A stretch of 64,000 nt of DNA from Silurus meridionalis. Taxonomy: Eukaryota > Chordata > Actinopteri > Siluriformes > Siluridae. The notes under the pieces are model-generated. The model made no database searches. It saw only the letters and a program-made list of their open reading frames with translations, and was not told the origin of the DNA. The translations under genes and the position numbers were made by a program. Location: NCBI RefSeq assembly GCF_014805685.1, contig NC_060890.1:19851500-19915499 (forward strand), given 5' to 3'. Below, one piece after another: positions 51,926 through 62,934 of the stretch (position 1 is its first letter; every line of letters starts with the position of its first letter).

Positions 51926-53604
51926 AAATAGTGTGTGTGTACAGTAAGAATTTCTAAGTACTGTACATGAACTCAGTTCTACTCAGAGTCTACTAATCAT
52001 AGGCACTACATATTAGAAAACCTGACATCTAGTTTACTTAATGTTTGTAAAATCTGTCAGTGAGTATGGTTGTTATTCATTTTCAATCCTTCTCATTTTC
52101 ACCAATGGTTTCATGCGCTTGGTTATTATTTACCAACATCAACCCACAATGAATCTTTCTAAAATACAGCCAATGATTTGTGCGTGCACGTGAACACATA
52201 CAGAGAACATGTTGAACACAAAAAAGTACACGGGGTAGCACACACAAACCTAACCAAGCATACACTAACACCCTATTGAATAATAAAGAAAGCCCTCCAG
52301 CATACAATTATAGAGGTCAAGGTTAAACTCGTTTTTCTGTGTTTCTGATGTTAAATATTAATAGAGATACCAATCTATTGTAAAAGAAAGAAAATTCCTG
52401 TATGAAATGCTCAGGTCTCTCAGGTCTGAATGATGCCAGGTCTCTCTGATGAACCAGAATTACAGAGACACATGAAATTACTTCCTGTGTGTAACCAAGG
52501 TGTTTGTAGTCGAAGGAATGAGCATTTAAATTTAGTCTGCTAAGAGTTTCTCACATTAGTAGAAACAGAATAATACTGTCTTCTTCATACGAGGAGAAAT
52601 AATATAATTTTGTCTTCCTTGTTATAGAAGAAGTAACAACATGCTGTCATTTACTTTCTCTTAACAACACACTCAGCATAGACCCTGGAATCATATGGGT
52701 TTCAGTAGGGAGCAGGTGATTTGCAGTCACCTACAGATTAAACACCAAGCTATTGTTCATTGTGCATTAGCAAGCACAAGTAGGTTTAGACTAAGTTCAG
52801 TGACATTGTCTGTCCTTCTAAAGACAGGTTTAGTTCACACAAAACTGCTAATTTGTCCTAGAGCCCTGATACCTTTCAGGGAATAGTTACATATCTGCCA
52901 GGAAAGTATTGAGTTAGGTGGATGAATGGTGGTCTTAAAGCTGATAAGAGATTAGGCTCAGGCTAGAGTGAAAGAAACTACACAAAGAATATGAGAACTG
53001 ATTCCTGAGTAGACAAGGCTGTCTAGAACACAGGTTTTTAAAATACTTTTGCACTATTTTTATTTGATACCGTATGTAGGCCATGTTTAATGATAATATA
53101 CTTAAGGGGGTGTGATACATAATTTCTTGATACTGCTTCTAAAGATCATGCTGCTCATTCCAAAGTCGACTGGTTAAAGATCAGTTGGCTGATTAAATGG
53201 CATGCATGAATGATGAACTCTTTAGAACATTTACATTTACAGCAATCAAAAACTTACAAGAAACTGAGCAGAATTGAAAGCAAAGTGGCATTATAACTCT
53301 TCTGTTTTTAATCACCTAGGTAATAAACCCCTAAATAAGATCTTCAACATGTAAAATATGAACAGAACACCAGAGTTGATAGCTGAAACATTAGCCAATA
53401 GCCTGTTGATGTAACACGGTGCTGCACAATCCTGCACTACTTCGATCTGCTTAGTCCTCCTTGCAATAAGGAACTTAAAATACTAACAAAAAAACAATCC
53501 TAAAATCAAGGCAACTAAAACATAGTGGTCAACACACTTGTGTTTTAATTTGCCTTGTTGGCTAGCAAATGCATCCACTATTCACTTTTTATTGTCTGGA
53601 CAGA
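51926..53604. other. nothing recognised
   Basis: AT-rich single-copy-looking DNA; frames at 52083-52307 and 52695-52886 match nothing. Confidence 0.5.
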
Positions 53605-53628
53605 CTATAACCCTAACCCTAACCCTAT
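53605..53628. repeat. short interstitial telomere-like repeat
   Basis: Three consecutive CCCTAA units within CTATAACCCTAACCCTAACC and the following CTATA. Confidence 0.85.
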
Positions 53629-54755
53629 ACTAGCCCCTTTATAATCTCAAGAAAATGTTGCTAAAAGTATTGGACCGCCATATAAAGATTGCCCAAATCA
53701 AAAGGGAGAATATATGTGGACAAGCGTGCATACAAAAAAAAAAAAGCTGAATCTATGCATCTCTCCTTACATGAAGCTCTTATATTCTACACACAGCATG
53801 TGGTTGCATACGTGTCATCAGGTCAAAACAGCATTCTGGAAGCTGATAAGACATAAAATACACACATATGAAGGCTGACATGGCATTCATTTCCTGTGTG
53901 TGAGAAATTCCTCACCTTTTCATGTTCTCATGTAGCTTAGCAACCCCACTACCATGGTTACTCTTACCGCTCTCTGCCTTGTATATATTTCTGCCGGATT
54001 AATCATACAGGTTAGCTGAAGGGGTGCTGGGGACACAGGTGCCTGTCTCTTCTTGATGCAATGATACTTTATCTTATTTTTCAAATGTTTGTATTAGCGT
54101 GTCTGCGTTGCAGGTAAAATAAAACACCACCAGGAACTACTAGCCTTATTTATCCACAATCAGACACACTGAAAAAAAATAGCTGACCCTGAAGTGTGAT
54201 AGATTGTATTTCCTGTAAAAGGTTTCTGTTTTCAGAAAGTTTGACAACATCTGGCCCTTGTAAATGCTGCGAATGATCAAGTTCCTTCTTTCGCTTGCTT
54301 TTTAGAAGGTTCTTCTTCTCCTTCTCCTCTTTTGACTGCTCTGTAACTCAGAACGCCCGAAAGCTGTGAAAGCAGCCTTTGTTTGGTTGTTATTTATTCA
54401 ATCCTGAAAGGAGTGCAGCTTCCACCTCCGCATCCTGGAGACAACAAACCCTCAACTGATCCTTCCCGATAATAAAGCACAATTCAGCGAGTCTGCACAG
54501 CTTCCACCTAAGGCCTTCCGCAGCCTCATAGCGTCTAGACGTGAATATGTGGGAGAGAGAAGGAGAGCGAGAGAGAGATCGAGAGAGGACCATGCAAATG
54601 AGGCCAGCCAATCGAAACATGCAATAATTGCATTCTTCAGCAACCTTGTTTATTATCTGCTTGACTACTCTGCTTGATGCCTGCCCATTTGGATTAGTTC
54701 ATACTCAGTATATGCTGTTGCTACTCTGGTGTCCCTAAAGCATTTAAGGGTCATT
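53629..54755. other. nothing recognised
   Basis: A CT-rich patch lies near 54312-54330. Minus-strand frames at 54390-54643 have no recognised similarity. Confidence 0.5.
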
Positions 54756-55064
54756 TTAAAGGAGCAGTATGTAATTTTTTAGCCCTCTGCTGCCTGCAAG
54801 GCAAATTACAATGGAAATGAACACACTGTCATGACCATCACCCCTTTATTTGGGCAAGTTCTAGGGAGTGGTTTTCATAGCCATAGATGGTAATAATTTC
54901 TGGGCTGGAACAACAATCCTCAATAAACAGAAGTCTTAAATGAAACAAGCCATATATACTGCACAGCACTATTGCAAATACATTTTGTAAGCATGTTTTT
55001 GAAATTGGCATGATTACAACACGCCTACACATTCTGTATAAATATTGCAAACTGCACCTTTAAA
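54756..55064. mobile_element. MITE-like element, about 310 bp
   Basis: The left end TTTTAAAGGAGCAGTATGTA and the right end GCAAACTGCACCTTTAAA are imperfect inverted repeats (consensus TTTAAAGGNGCAGTNTG). No coding capacity. Confidence 0.65.
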
Positions 55065-55383
55065 CTTTCATTTGCCATTTTATTGATCTGTTTTTCAATG
55101 CTGTTCTAGAAGTCATAATAAACTTCTGATTCAAAGCAAATCTGAAAATCCATTTGAATTCACTAATAAAGTCTTCGTCAAATAGATCATCCTCTTGTCT
55201 GTGGCACAGAATCGACATGCAACAGTCATGTCAAACAAAAAAAATTTTTAAACGTGCGTTTCATAATAGCCTTTTCATGCTTAGTTATGTTATGACCTTC
55301 ATGTATGTCCATCTGAGAGAGTGGGAAAATCTCTCTAGCCACCAAAATCATCACTCTGTATTTTCTATAGTTCCAGAAACTAT
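55065..55383. other. nothing recognised
   Basis: Unremarkable AT-rich DNA between two inverted-repeat elements. Confidence 0.5.
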
Positions 55384-56300
55384 GGTGGCTGAGAAGTGCA
55401 AAACACATTAACAAATCAGAAAACGAATGAACAAATTAGAATACACAATAACAAATCCGAAAACAAGATATCAAATCCAAAAAAACAAATGAACAAATCC
55501 GAAAAGAAAAAAAAATACCCAAAAAAATAATTAACAAATCTGAAAACAAAATAACAAATGCAAAAACAAATTAACAAATCCGAAAACAAAATAACGAATA
55601 CAGAAGATGTCCGAATCTTCTTCAATCCAAAAACATGACAATTCAGACAAACCGGAAAAGGTAGATATAGTTTGCAAATGAAACACTTACCGATCATTGG
55701 ACAAGACACCTGTCATTCAGGATATACAGAAAGTACAAAAGTCTGTGGCAGGAGAAAGATGGAACTTATGTGTAAAAGTGTACAAACTAATCTTTATGTC
55801 ATGATATACTGTAGCATCTCTAAAATCACTGCATATGAATGTCCTTCCTTAAAGTAGCGTTAAATGAATTCCATTTTCTCCTTGCCAATGTTTACTTCTG
55901 TTATTTTCTTATATTTAAAGGTGGACTAATTAAAATAAAAAAATAGTTTAAAGTAAACGGAGAAATTTACACATGTACAAGAAACAAGGTTATAATATTT
56001 CATGCTTCCTGTATATCGTGAATGATAGGTGTCTCGTCCAATGATCGGTAAGTTTCCATTCACAAACTATCCCTACCTTTTCCGGTTTGTCTGAATTGTC
56101 GTTGTGTTTTCAGATTTGTTTGTGTTTTTGGATTTGTTATTTTATTTTTGGATTTGTTAATTTGTTCCAGATTTATTTAGTTTTTGGATTTGTTATTTTG
56201 TTTTTGGATTTGTCCATTTGTTTTTGCATTTGTTATTTTGTTTTCGGATTTGTTATTTTGTTTTCTGATTTGTTAATGTGTTTTGCACTTCTCGGCCCCC
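55384..56300. mobile_element. foldback-like element with about 300-bp inverted arms built of short repeats
   Basis: The left arm starts GGTGGCTGAGAAGTGCAAAA and the right arm ends with the complement of GGGGGCCGAGAAGTGCAAAA. Both arms consist of repeats of the type AACAAATCCGAAAACA (about 20-23 bp period) and end inward in a shared unique part (CCGATCATTGGACAAGACAC against its complement near 56030). The unpaired centre is about 270 bp and non-coding. It must depend on another element's transposase if mobile. Confidence 0.85.
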
Positions 56301-57804
56301 GTAAGAAACACTTGTATTTTATAACAATCATAAAAGTCCCAAGTAAGCCTGAGTACTCGAGTTGTAAACTAACCTTATACTCCTGAAGTATGTTTGAGAG
56401 GGAAAAATCTATAATAATGCAGTGATCTGGACACTACACTTTCCTCTGAGCGGAGGTCAGAAATGCCATTCAGATTGGACACTCATTAATTCAGAAGCAG
56501 GATTATGGAAATCCTGAACCGGGCCAGATTACTACACCAGCTGCCACAGGAAAGTGCCAAAAACAATAACGATTGTTGTTGCTTTGTGCTGACAGGACGA
56601 GCCTTAAACAATGAAGCTCTCTATCCCAGCACAGTCACAGGAGATTAGAGGCTATGCTGAGGCCACAGAACCCTCAGAGAATCAGGGTTGTGAAGATTAA
56701 CAACCATTAGCCTGTTACGGGTTTTCTACACTATCCACAGTGAGGGAGAAACCTGGCTATGTACCATGCATTACTTTATTATTAATATTATCAGAGTAAC
56801 TGGGGTTGGTACAGTGAACCAGTGAATAGTGTTGCAACCTTGCAGTGTTATATGTAGTAGTTTCTATGCATGTACTGCTCATGTCCATGAGAATTTCCAC
56901 AGGGTTTTCCAGTTTCTTCTTACCTCCCAAAAAACATATCAATAGTTAGCCGGCACTGAATTGGATATAAGTAAATAACTTCTTGTCTCCTCTCTCAGCA
57001 GATCCTTACAAATGAAAAGACACTGGAGTTGTAAGATTTCTTTGTGTTTAAAGCCCTCAAGCAGGACAGTAAATCACAGTCCTGCTTTGTAATTATACAA
57101 ATTGCAAGTAATATACACAGGCTGGTCCTTTGGTTTAATAGTCTTCATTCAGGATACAGTAACAACAAAATAAACAAGCTACATCTTTGTCACAGCTTTG
57201 TTTTTTTTTGTTTTTTTCACCTTGTGTATATACAGGATTTTATTTAACTACCAATAAACTGTATTCACCTAAAGGTTCATGTTTCCAGAACTCTAGAACT
57301 TCCAGAAAATCTTTTATATTAAAACAAAAGCACCACTTCTGTTCCAAACAATACACTGTTAAACAGTCATAGAACAAACATGTTCAAACAAATATGTTTT
57401 TTTTTTCAATCTAGTTTGTCTTGGAGAGTAAATGCTGATGTTCCAAATACCATAAACGGTATAAAATGAAATACAAACAACACATTAAAAATGTCAGAAT
57501 TACATATAATAGAAACATAAATAATGATAATAGTAATAATCATCTCTTTGTGGTTAAGTCCAAGCTAAATAAAAGATAAATTGGCACATTCTTAACTGTT
57601 TAATTTCATAAAGATCATACAAATTTTAAATTCATGATATGTGGTATGCTAGTTCTGCACACTAACGCAGTGTAGTTGGTAACTCTATGATGCCCCAGTT
57701 AGGGTTTGATTTGTTTCTTTGTATTTGTTCTACAAATTTCAGGAAACCTACTAATTTTAATTTGAATATTATCCAATTTGTAATCAATTATAAAAAAGAT
57801 AGAA
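56301..57804. other. nothing recognised
   Basis: AT-rich; poly-T near 57198-57215 and 57395-57405. No gene. Confidence 0.5.
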
Positions 57805-58015
57805 AGGTCTTGGCTCAGTGGTTAAGGTCCTGGGTTCAAGCCCCAGCACTGCTAAGCTGCCACTGGGCAAGGCCTTCTATCCTCTTTGTTCCAGTACTGT
57901 TGTTTCATGGCGGTCTCTGTGCTCTAAGCCCCCCCCCAAAAAAAAAGAAAAACAAATGTGCTTCACTGTATTGTAATATATATTATATGTGACAACTAAA
58001 GCCTGTCTACATTTT
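57805..58015 (+). mobile_element. tRNA-derived SINE, partly deleted
   Basis: Head CTTGGCTCAGTGGTTAAGGT joined directly to CCTGGGTTCAAGCCCCAGCA (part of the tRNA-like loop deleted), body AAGCTGCCACTGGGCAAGGC, a poly-C/poly-A interruption, tail TATATGTGACAACTAAAGCC. Same family as 34152. Confidence 0.85.
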
Positions 58016-59685
58016 ATAAGCATTTAGCCTGTCTACAAGTCAAGAGTCAAGTCAAGAAACTTATTTCAACCATATATAGCTGATGTAGTACACAGTGAAA
58101 TGAGACAACAATCCTCAAGAAACCTTGGTGCTACATAAAACCACATAAAACAACATAGAGCTACACACAGAACACAGAGCTAAGGACTAAAGATTTATTT
58201 GCTGTTAGTAGAAAATAATAAAAGATAGAGCTTAGGAGTATATAATTAATTCACTGAATTCACTGATTATAAAGCTAATAAATTTACAGCTCAGTCTCTA
58301 AATATAAATATAGAAAGTGAAGAGAAAAATAAAATGGCTTTAAAAATGACTGTCAGTCAGACTGTCAAGTCAGTCTGATTTAATCCTGATCATGACAGCA
58401 GCATTTCAAAAAGCCTGGAAATATTCTACAGCTCTGTAAGTGTGCTGTTACCATAGTGGTAGATCTATTAATGTATCATATTACTAATTTTACATGCTAA
58501 AAATCATTATAGACATTACATGACCAACTATGAGACTGGAGTTCTAACATACATTTTTGTTACTGGCTTTTCCAGTATTTTGATGTGGTCTAATCCGCCG
58601 CCTTGAAAACAGTTTAGTTAACCCTGAACGAAGCGGTCATAATGGAAGATCCAGCAATTTTCAGCGGACTAGCCCTGTCTTGTTAAGCGACTAATTAGCA
58701 CTGTGCTGTGCTTTTTTATTATTATTATGTCAGCGACATGGGTGATATAATTTGCAACTTGGCACACGTAATGAAAATAGGACTATGACATGCTTTCCTT
58801 CAAAGACTCTATTAGAGCTTTACACACTTTTACTGCTGGGTTACTGCCAAAAAAATCACAAAGAACTGAATAGCACAAGATGCAAATCTTTAACAATCTT
58901 GCTTCATCAAAGTGATTTCACACATCAATGACTTGATGTAATTTAATTTAAGGTCTTTAAAGAGAATCCATTTAACAGAGAAGTTAAATGTAATTGCCAA
59001 GACAGAGAATCTAAACATAATGAGATCCATTGCAATGAAAATGTTGTCAATTCTGAACTAGATGGGCAGGGATATTTATTCTGTTTTTGATATTGAGTTA
59101 GCCGAAGTGTGGTCTGTGGCCTTATCGTGCTACTATTTGGTCTCTGAACAGGAACTGACTAATATAAAAGACAGTAGTAACTAAGAGACAGAGAAGGAGA
59201 GAGAGAGCTCAATGTCATGATATGATGGGCTGATAGCAGGCTTTAATGTGTTGTTCCTTTAAAACCAGACTCCTTTTCTACCCTAAATGAGGAATTTAAA
59301 ATGTAAACAAGCACTGGCAGAAGCAGAATAGCGTGGTTATCATTTGTCTGAGTGTGCGTGCATATAGGGTGGAGGTTAGATGGGCTTCCTTCCCCGCAGG
59401 CAGCTTGATCTATTGGCCTGAACAAAGATGACAGAAAATCATTTGGAATTTGGAGAGCTTAGAAAGGTCATGAGTTGAGTCTCTTTTTCTTAGATGCTTC
59501 AAGGCCACTGTTTCTGTAGAAGCCATGTTTAAAATTATCCTGTCATCTCACTCTCAGGAAAGGTTCACAATGTAAATGTATAAAATAACAACTTCTAGAA
59601 TCATTAACACTGACAGAATGAAGCGATGCATCGAGCTCATATATTTACCCTTGCTTTCGAATATACTCAGTTTTTGTGTGTGTGT
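58016..59685. other. nothing recognised
   Basis: AT-rich; a short duplicated GTCAGTCAGACTGTCAAGTC stretch near 58351. No gene. Confidence 0.5.
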
Positions 59686-59855
59686 TTCCCTTACAGGAAC
59701 TCTGCGTCAACAACGCTTTGGGAACGCTTCCATGTTTCCGCGCTCTGAATCACATATGTAATCGTTCCAACAGAATAGCGAGACGTCACCAGCAGGGTGA
59801 TGTCACGACCAGGAAGGTGTAAGAGCACATGCCATAGAGACAGCACTAGCTTCTG
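59686..59855 (+). repeat. DIRS left inverted terminal repeat
   Basis: Contains CTGCGTCAACAACGCTTTGG, GCGCTCTGAATCACATATGT, AGACGTCACCAGCAGGGTGA and AGAGCACATGCC. Each matches the complement of the right end with a few changes. The outermost bases look truncated compared with the right end. Confidence 0.85.
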
Positions 59856-60089
59856 TTTTTTCAGGAAGTGCTCTGTGTGTGTCTTTTTTTGTCGCAGGTA
59901 TTGGCCGGTAAAAAAAAAAAAAATCGGAATGAAAATGGAAAGGCAATATAAAGGCAAGCAGGCTTTCAGGCTGTGTGTTCCTCCTTGCCCTCACTATATT
60001 ATAGGGGATACACACAGCTTGTGTGTAGATTGCTTAGGGATGGTGCATGCTCGGTTGTCTCTCGGTCGCGCTCCACCTCTCTTCCTCCG

Positions 60090-60845
60090 AGGAGGGGGAT
60101 GATATGGACGCCAGCAATCCCATAGAGGATACGCCCCCACAGCCAGTTCAGTTCAAGGAGCTGTTGGAGGTAGTGACTTGGGCTCTAGCCAAGCTGGATA
60201 TCGCCTGGCCAGCTACAAACATTTCCTGCAAACGACATCACTGCCTCCACTCCGGGGTCTGCCTTTTTTTCCAAGCACTGAGGTGACCAGGTCATGGAAT
60301 AACCCTTATTCGGCCCACCCCTTCAGCCCCAACATTTCTCTCTACGTTAATGTAGTAGGGCTGAAAGAGTGTAGTTGTGGAAACGATGTCCCGGGTTGAA
60401 GAGATGCTGGCTGGCTATCTCTCCCCAGGTGCTGCATCAGTTCTTAAGGTGGTACTGCCCACCAAGCCTCTGAGTACTACCTTGGCTTTGGTGGGCAAGG
60501 CTTATACCATTATGTCTGTGCACCATGGCTGTGTTACAGGCTTATCAGGCCGACCTGCTGCAAGATTTCGACTAGGGAATGCCAACAGGCAGTAATGGGG
60601 TTATAGAGCTGCGTCGTGCAACAGACCTGCCTCTCAGGGCCACGAAATAGACCTCTAGGGCCATTGGCTAGTCTATGTCTGCCCTTGTCTCTACACAGAG
60701 ACACCTCTGGCTTACCCTGTCAGATTTGTCTGACAGGGATATAGCCGTCCTGCTGGACGCCCCTGTGGTGCCGACTGGCCTGTTCAGCAATGCCAAGGAG
60801 TTCCAGGAGGCCAAGAAACAGTCGCCAGTGTTCCAGCGTTTTCTC
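60090..60845 (+). pseudogene. DIRS gag-like remnant
   Basis: Broken plus-strand frames carry gag-type phrases of fish DIRS elements: ELLEVVTWALAKLDIAWPA (from about 60159), SWNNPYSAH (about 60295), LAGYLSPGAASVLK (about 60407) and LWLTLSDLSDRDIAVLLDAP (from about 60708). At least two frameshifts. The C-terminal part runs on in the frame that leads into the reverse transcriptase. Confidence 0.7.
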
Positions 60846-61264
60846 GCTGGATGGAGGCTGCGTCCTATTTTAGATCTATGTCAGCTGAAACGCTCTATAT
60901 TGAGACTCAGGTTCAAGATACTTACCCTAAAACAGGTCATATCCCAAATCAGGTCAGAGGACTGGTTTATCACGATAAATCTAAAGAACGCTCATTTTCA
61001 CGTATCCATCCTTCCTACACACAGGAAGTTCCTATGGTTTGCTTTCGGGGCTGTATCAGATCCTTCCGTTTGGCCTTGCATTCTCACCATGCACCTTCAC
61101 AAAGTGGCTCCTCTGAGACTACGAGGCTCCCACATACTGAACTATATCGACGACTGGTTGATATTAACCTTGCAACCCGGCATCGAGATGTCATTCTCGC
61201 CCATATGAAGGAATTGGGGTTAAGACTGAACACCAAGAAAAGTTTACTTTCTCCAGTACAGTGA
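60846..61264 (+). pseudogene. DIRS reverse transcriptase remnant
   Basis: Plus-strand codons show RPILDLCQLKRS, LTLKQVISQIRSEDWFITIN, LKNAHFHVSILP and NYIDDWLIL, which is reverse transcriptase. The YIDD box is intact. In the motif-A block the usual catalytic Asp is Asn (TINLKNAHF), and a frameshift follows near 61180 before HRDVILAHMKELGLRL. Inactive. Confidence 0.85.
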
Positions 61265-61284
61265 ACCACCTATCAACTCTACTC

Positions 61285-61690
61285 ATGCAGGAGACCGTTA
61301 TACGGGCACATTGGTGGTCTTCTACATCAACCACCAGGGGAGTCTGCGCTCTTGCCCCCTTTACAAGCTGGCGTGACAGACCTTCTGTGGGCCCAAGGAA
61401 AGCTGCTCTCACTGATAGAACTACACAGTACATCTAGGGGCGGCTGAATTAAGGAGCAGACACCTTTTCAAGGCAAGGGCAGAGGACCAGGGAATGGAGG
61501 CTCTGTACCCTCTGAATGGAGGCACTGTACCTTCTGGTTCTCCCCTACTCAACCAGCCCATCTTGGGCTGGACGCCATGGTACAGGCATGGCCGAGGCTC
61601 CACCTGTACGCTTTTCCCCCTGGAGCAGTTGCTAGGGAAAACCCTGTTAGTTACAAGTTTCCTTTACACTCTTTCCTGCGACCCAGAGTG
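61285..61690 (+). pseudogene. DIRS RNase H and linker remnant
   Basis: A short stretch at about 61297-61365 reads TLVVFYINHQGSLRS then PLYKLA, typical of the RNase H domain. The expected sequence between it and the reverse transcriptase is deleted. Later pieces include LNQPILGW (about 61548) and DAMVQAWPRLHLYAFPP in a different frame (61570-61620). Confidence 0.7.
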
Positions 61691-62330
61691 CCTGTATGGG
61701 ACCTGGCTGTTGTTCTGGAGGCCTTGTCTAAGCCTCCCTTCGAGCCCCTGTTCTTGAGATTTTTAACAGTCAAGACTGTTTTTCTACTAGCCATCTCGTC
61801 TATAAAGAGGGTTGGGGACCTTCATGGCTGTTCTTGAGCCCCTCTTGTCTAGAGTTTACCCCAGGCATGGCCAGTGCCTTCCTCTACACCATATCGGGGT
61901 ATGTCCCCAAGGTGTTCTCGGCTGTCCCACGACCAGTCGTTCTCCAGGCATTCAATCCTCCTTATTTTCAGGCCTCCGAAAAGGAGAAGCTTAACTGGGT
62001 GTGCCCGGTATGAGCACTGGACACATGTCCACAGAACTGCCATGTGGAGAAAGTCGGACCAACTCTTTGTCTGCTATGGTCTGTATAAAAAGAGTTTTCC
62101 TGCCAGTAAGCAGTCACTCAGTAGGTGGATTGTGTATGCTATCCACTCCTCTTATGAGTCTTCTGGTCGCCCCGCTCCTTTCGGGGTCAGAGCTCACTCA
62201 ACCTCTGGTCCTCTGGGGTATCTCTTCAAAACATTTGCAACGCTGTGGGCTGGTCCACCCCACTGACCTTCATCAGGTCCTACAGCCTTGACTTTAGTGC
62301 CACTCCTGGCTCCTCAGTCCTTCAACCTAG
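61691..62330 (+). pseudogene. DIRS tyrosine recombinase remnant
   Basis: Pieces of the phage-integrase-like recombinase: FLTVKTVFLLAISSIKRVGD (about 61760), then in another frame DQLFVCYGL and SRWIVYAIHSSYESSGR, then VRAHSTSG (about 62190) and finally RSYSLDF (about 62275) with a candidate catalytic Tyr. In the H-x-x-R box (AHSTR in relatives) the Arg is Ser. Frameshifts and this change indicate loss of function. Confidence 0.8.
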
Positions 62331-62334
62331 CTGT

Positions 62335-62640
62335 GCCGCATTGGACACTCGTTCCCAAAGCTTTGTTGATGCAGCTTGAGTTCCTGAAAGAAAACATCTC
62401 TGGGTTATGGATGTAACCCTGGTTCCCTACGAGCGCTTCCAAGCTAGCGCCATCTCCACGGCATGTGCTTTTATAGCTTTCCGGTCGTGATGTCACCCCG
62501 CCGGTGACGTCGTGCTTTTATGTTGGGCCGATTACACACGTGATGCAGAGCGGCAAAACGAGGAATTGTTCCCAAAGCATTGTAGACGCAGCATCTCGTT
62601 TCCTCAGGGAAGCAGGGTTACATACGTAACCAAGAGACGG
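62335..62640 (+). repeat. DIRS internal complementary region and right inverted terminal repeat
   Basis: 62341-62400 repeats the end motif (GTTCCCAAAGCTTTGTTGAT) as the internal complementary region. 62436-62640 is the right terminal repeat, ending GGGTTACATACGTAACCAAG. Together they give three copies of the terminal motif (left end, internal, right end). Confidence 0.8.
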
Positions 62641-62934
62641 TCTGTATGAGTGTGTGTATGTATATTATAAAACCTATTATATTAAAGCCAATTTAATAAT
62701 ACTAGGCAAAATCTTTAACTTCTTCCAATTCAGTACTATATATTCTTACTGCTTGGTGTGTCCCACAATGATGTTCTAAAAACTACATTACACAAACTTT
62801 TGAAATTCTGGTCCATGTTGACATGATTACATCACATAATTGCAGCAGTTATTATAGGCTTCCTGTCAGCTCACACCAACCATTTCTATTTTCCTAATTC
62901 ACAAGGTTTTCCTACTGGCAGAACTGCCACTCAA

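Larger units (their letters stand above)
59686..62640 (+). mobile_element. DIRS-type tyrosine-recombinase retrotransposon, internally deleted
   Basis: Order: left inverted terminal repeat (59686-59855), gag remnant, reverse transcriptase, RNase H remnant, tyrosine recombinase, internal complementary region (about 62335-62425), right inverted terminal repeat (about 62436-62640). The terminal repeats match in inverse orientation over about 130 bp, for example left GCGTCAACAACGCTTTGGGA with the complement of the right end near 62575-62600. Flanking direct repeats and an aspartic protease or integrase are absent, as expected for DIRS. At about 2.95 kb it is roughly half the usual fish DIRS length. 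Confidence 0.88.

Noticed and set aside
55416..56386. Phe/Ile/Cys-rich frames resembling membrane proteins
   Set aside because: They are translations of the TTTTGGATTTGTTATTTTG-type subrepeats in the foldback-like element, open on both arms for compositional reasons.
59686..62640. LTR retrovirus or endogenous retrovirus
   Set aside because: The ends are inverted and not direct repeats, and there is no protease, DDE integrase or envelope. The recombinase-type C-terminal domain identifies a DIRS element.
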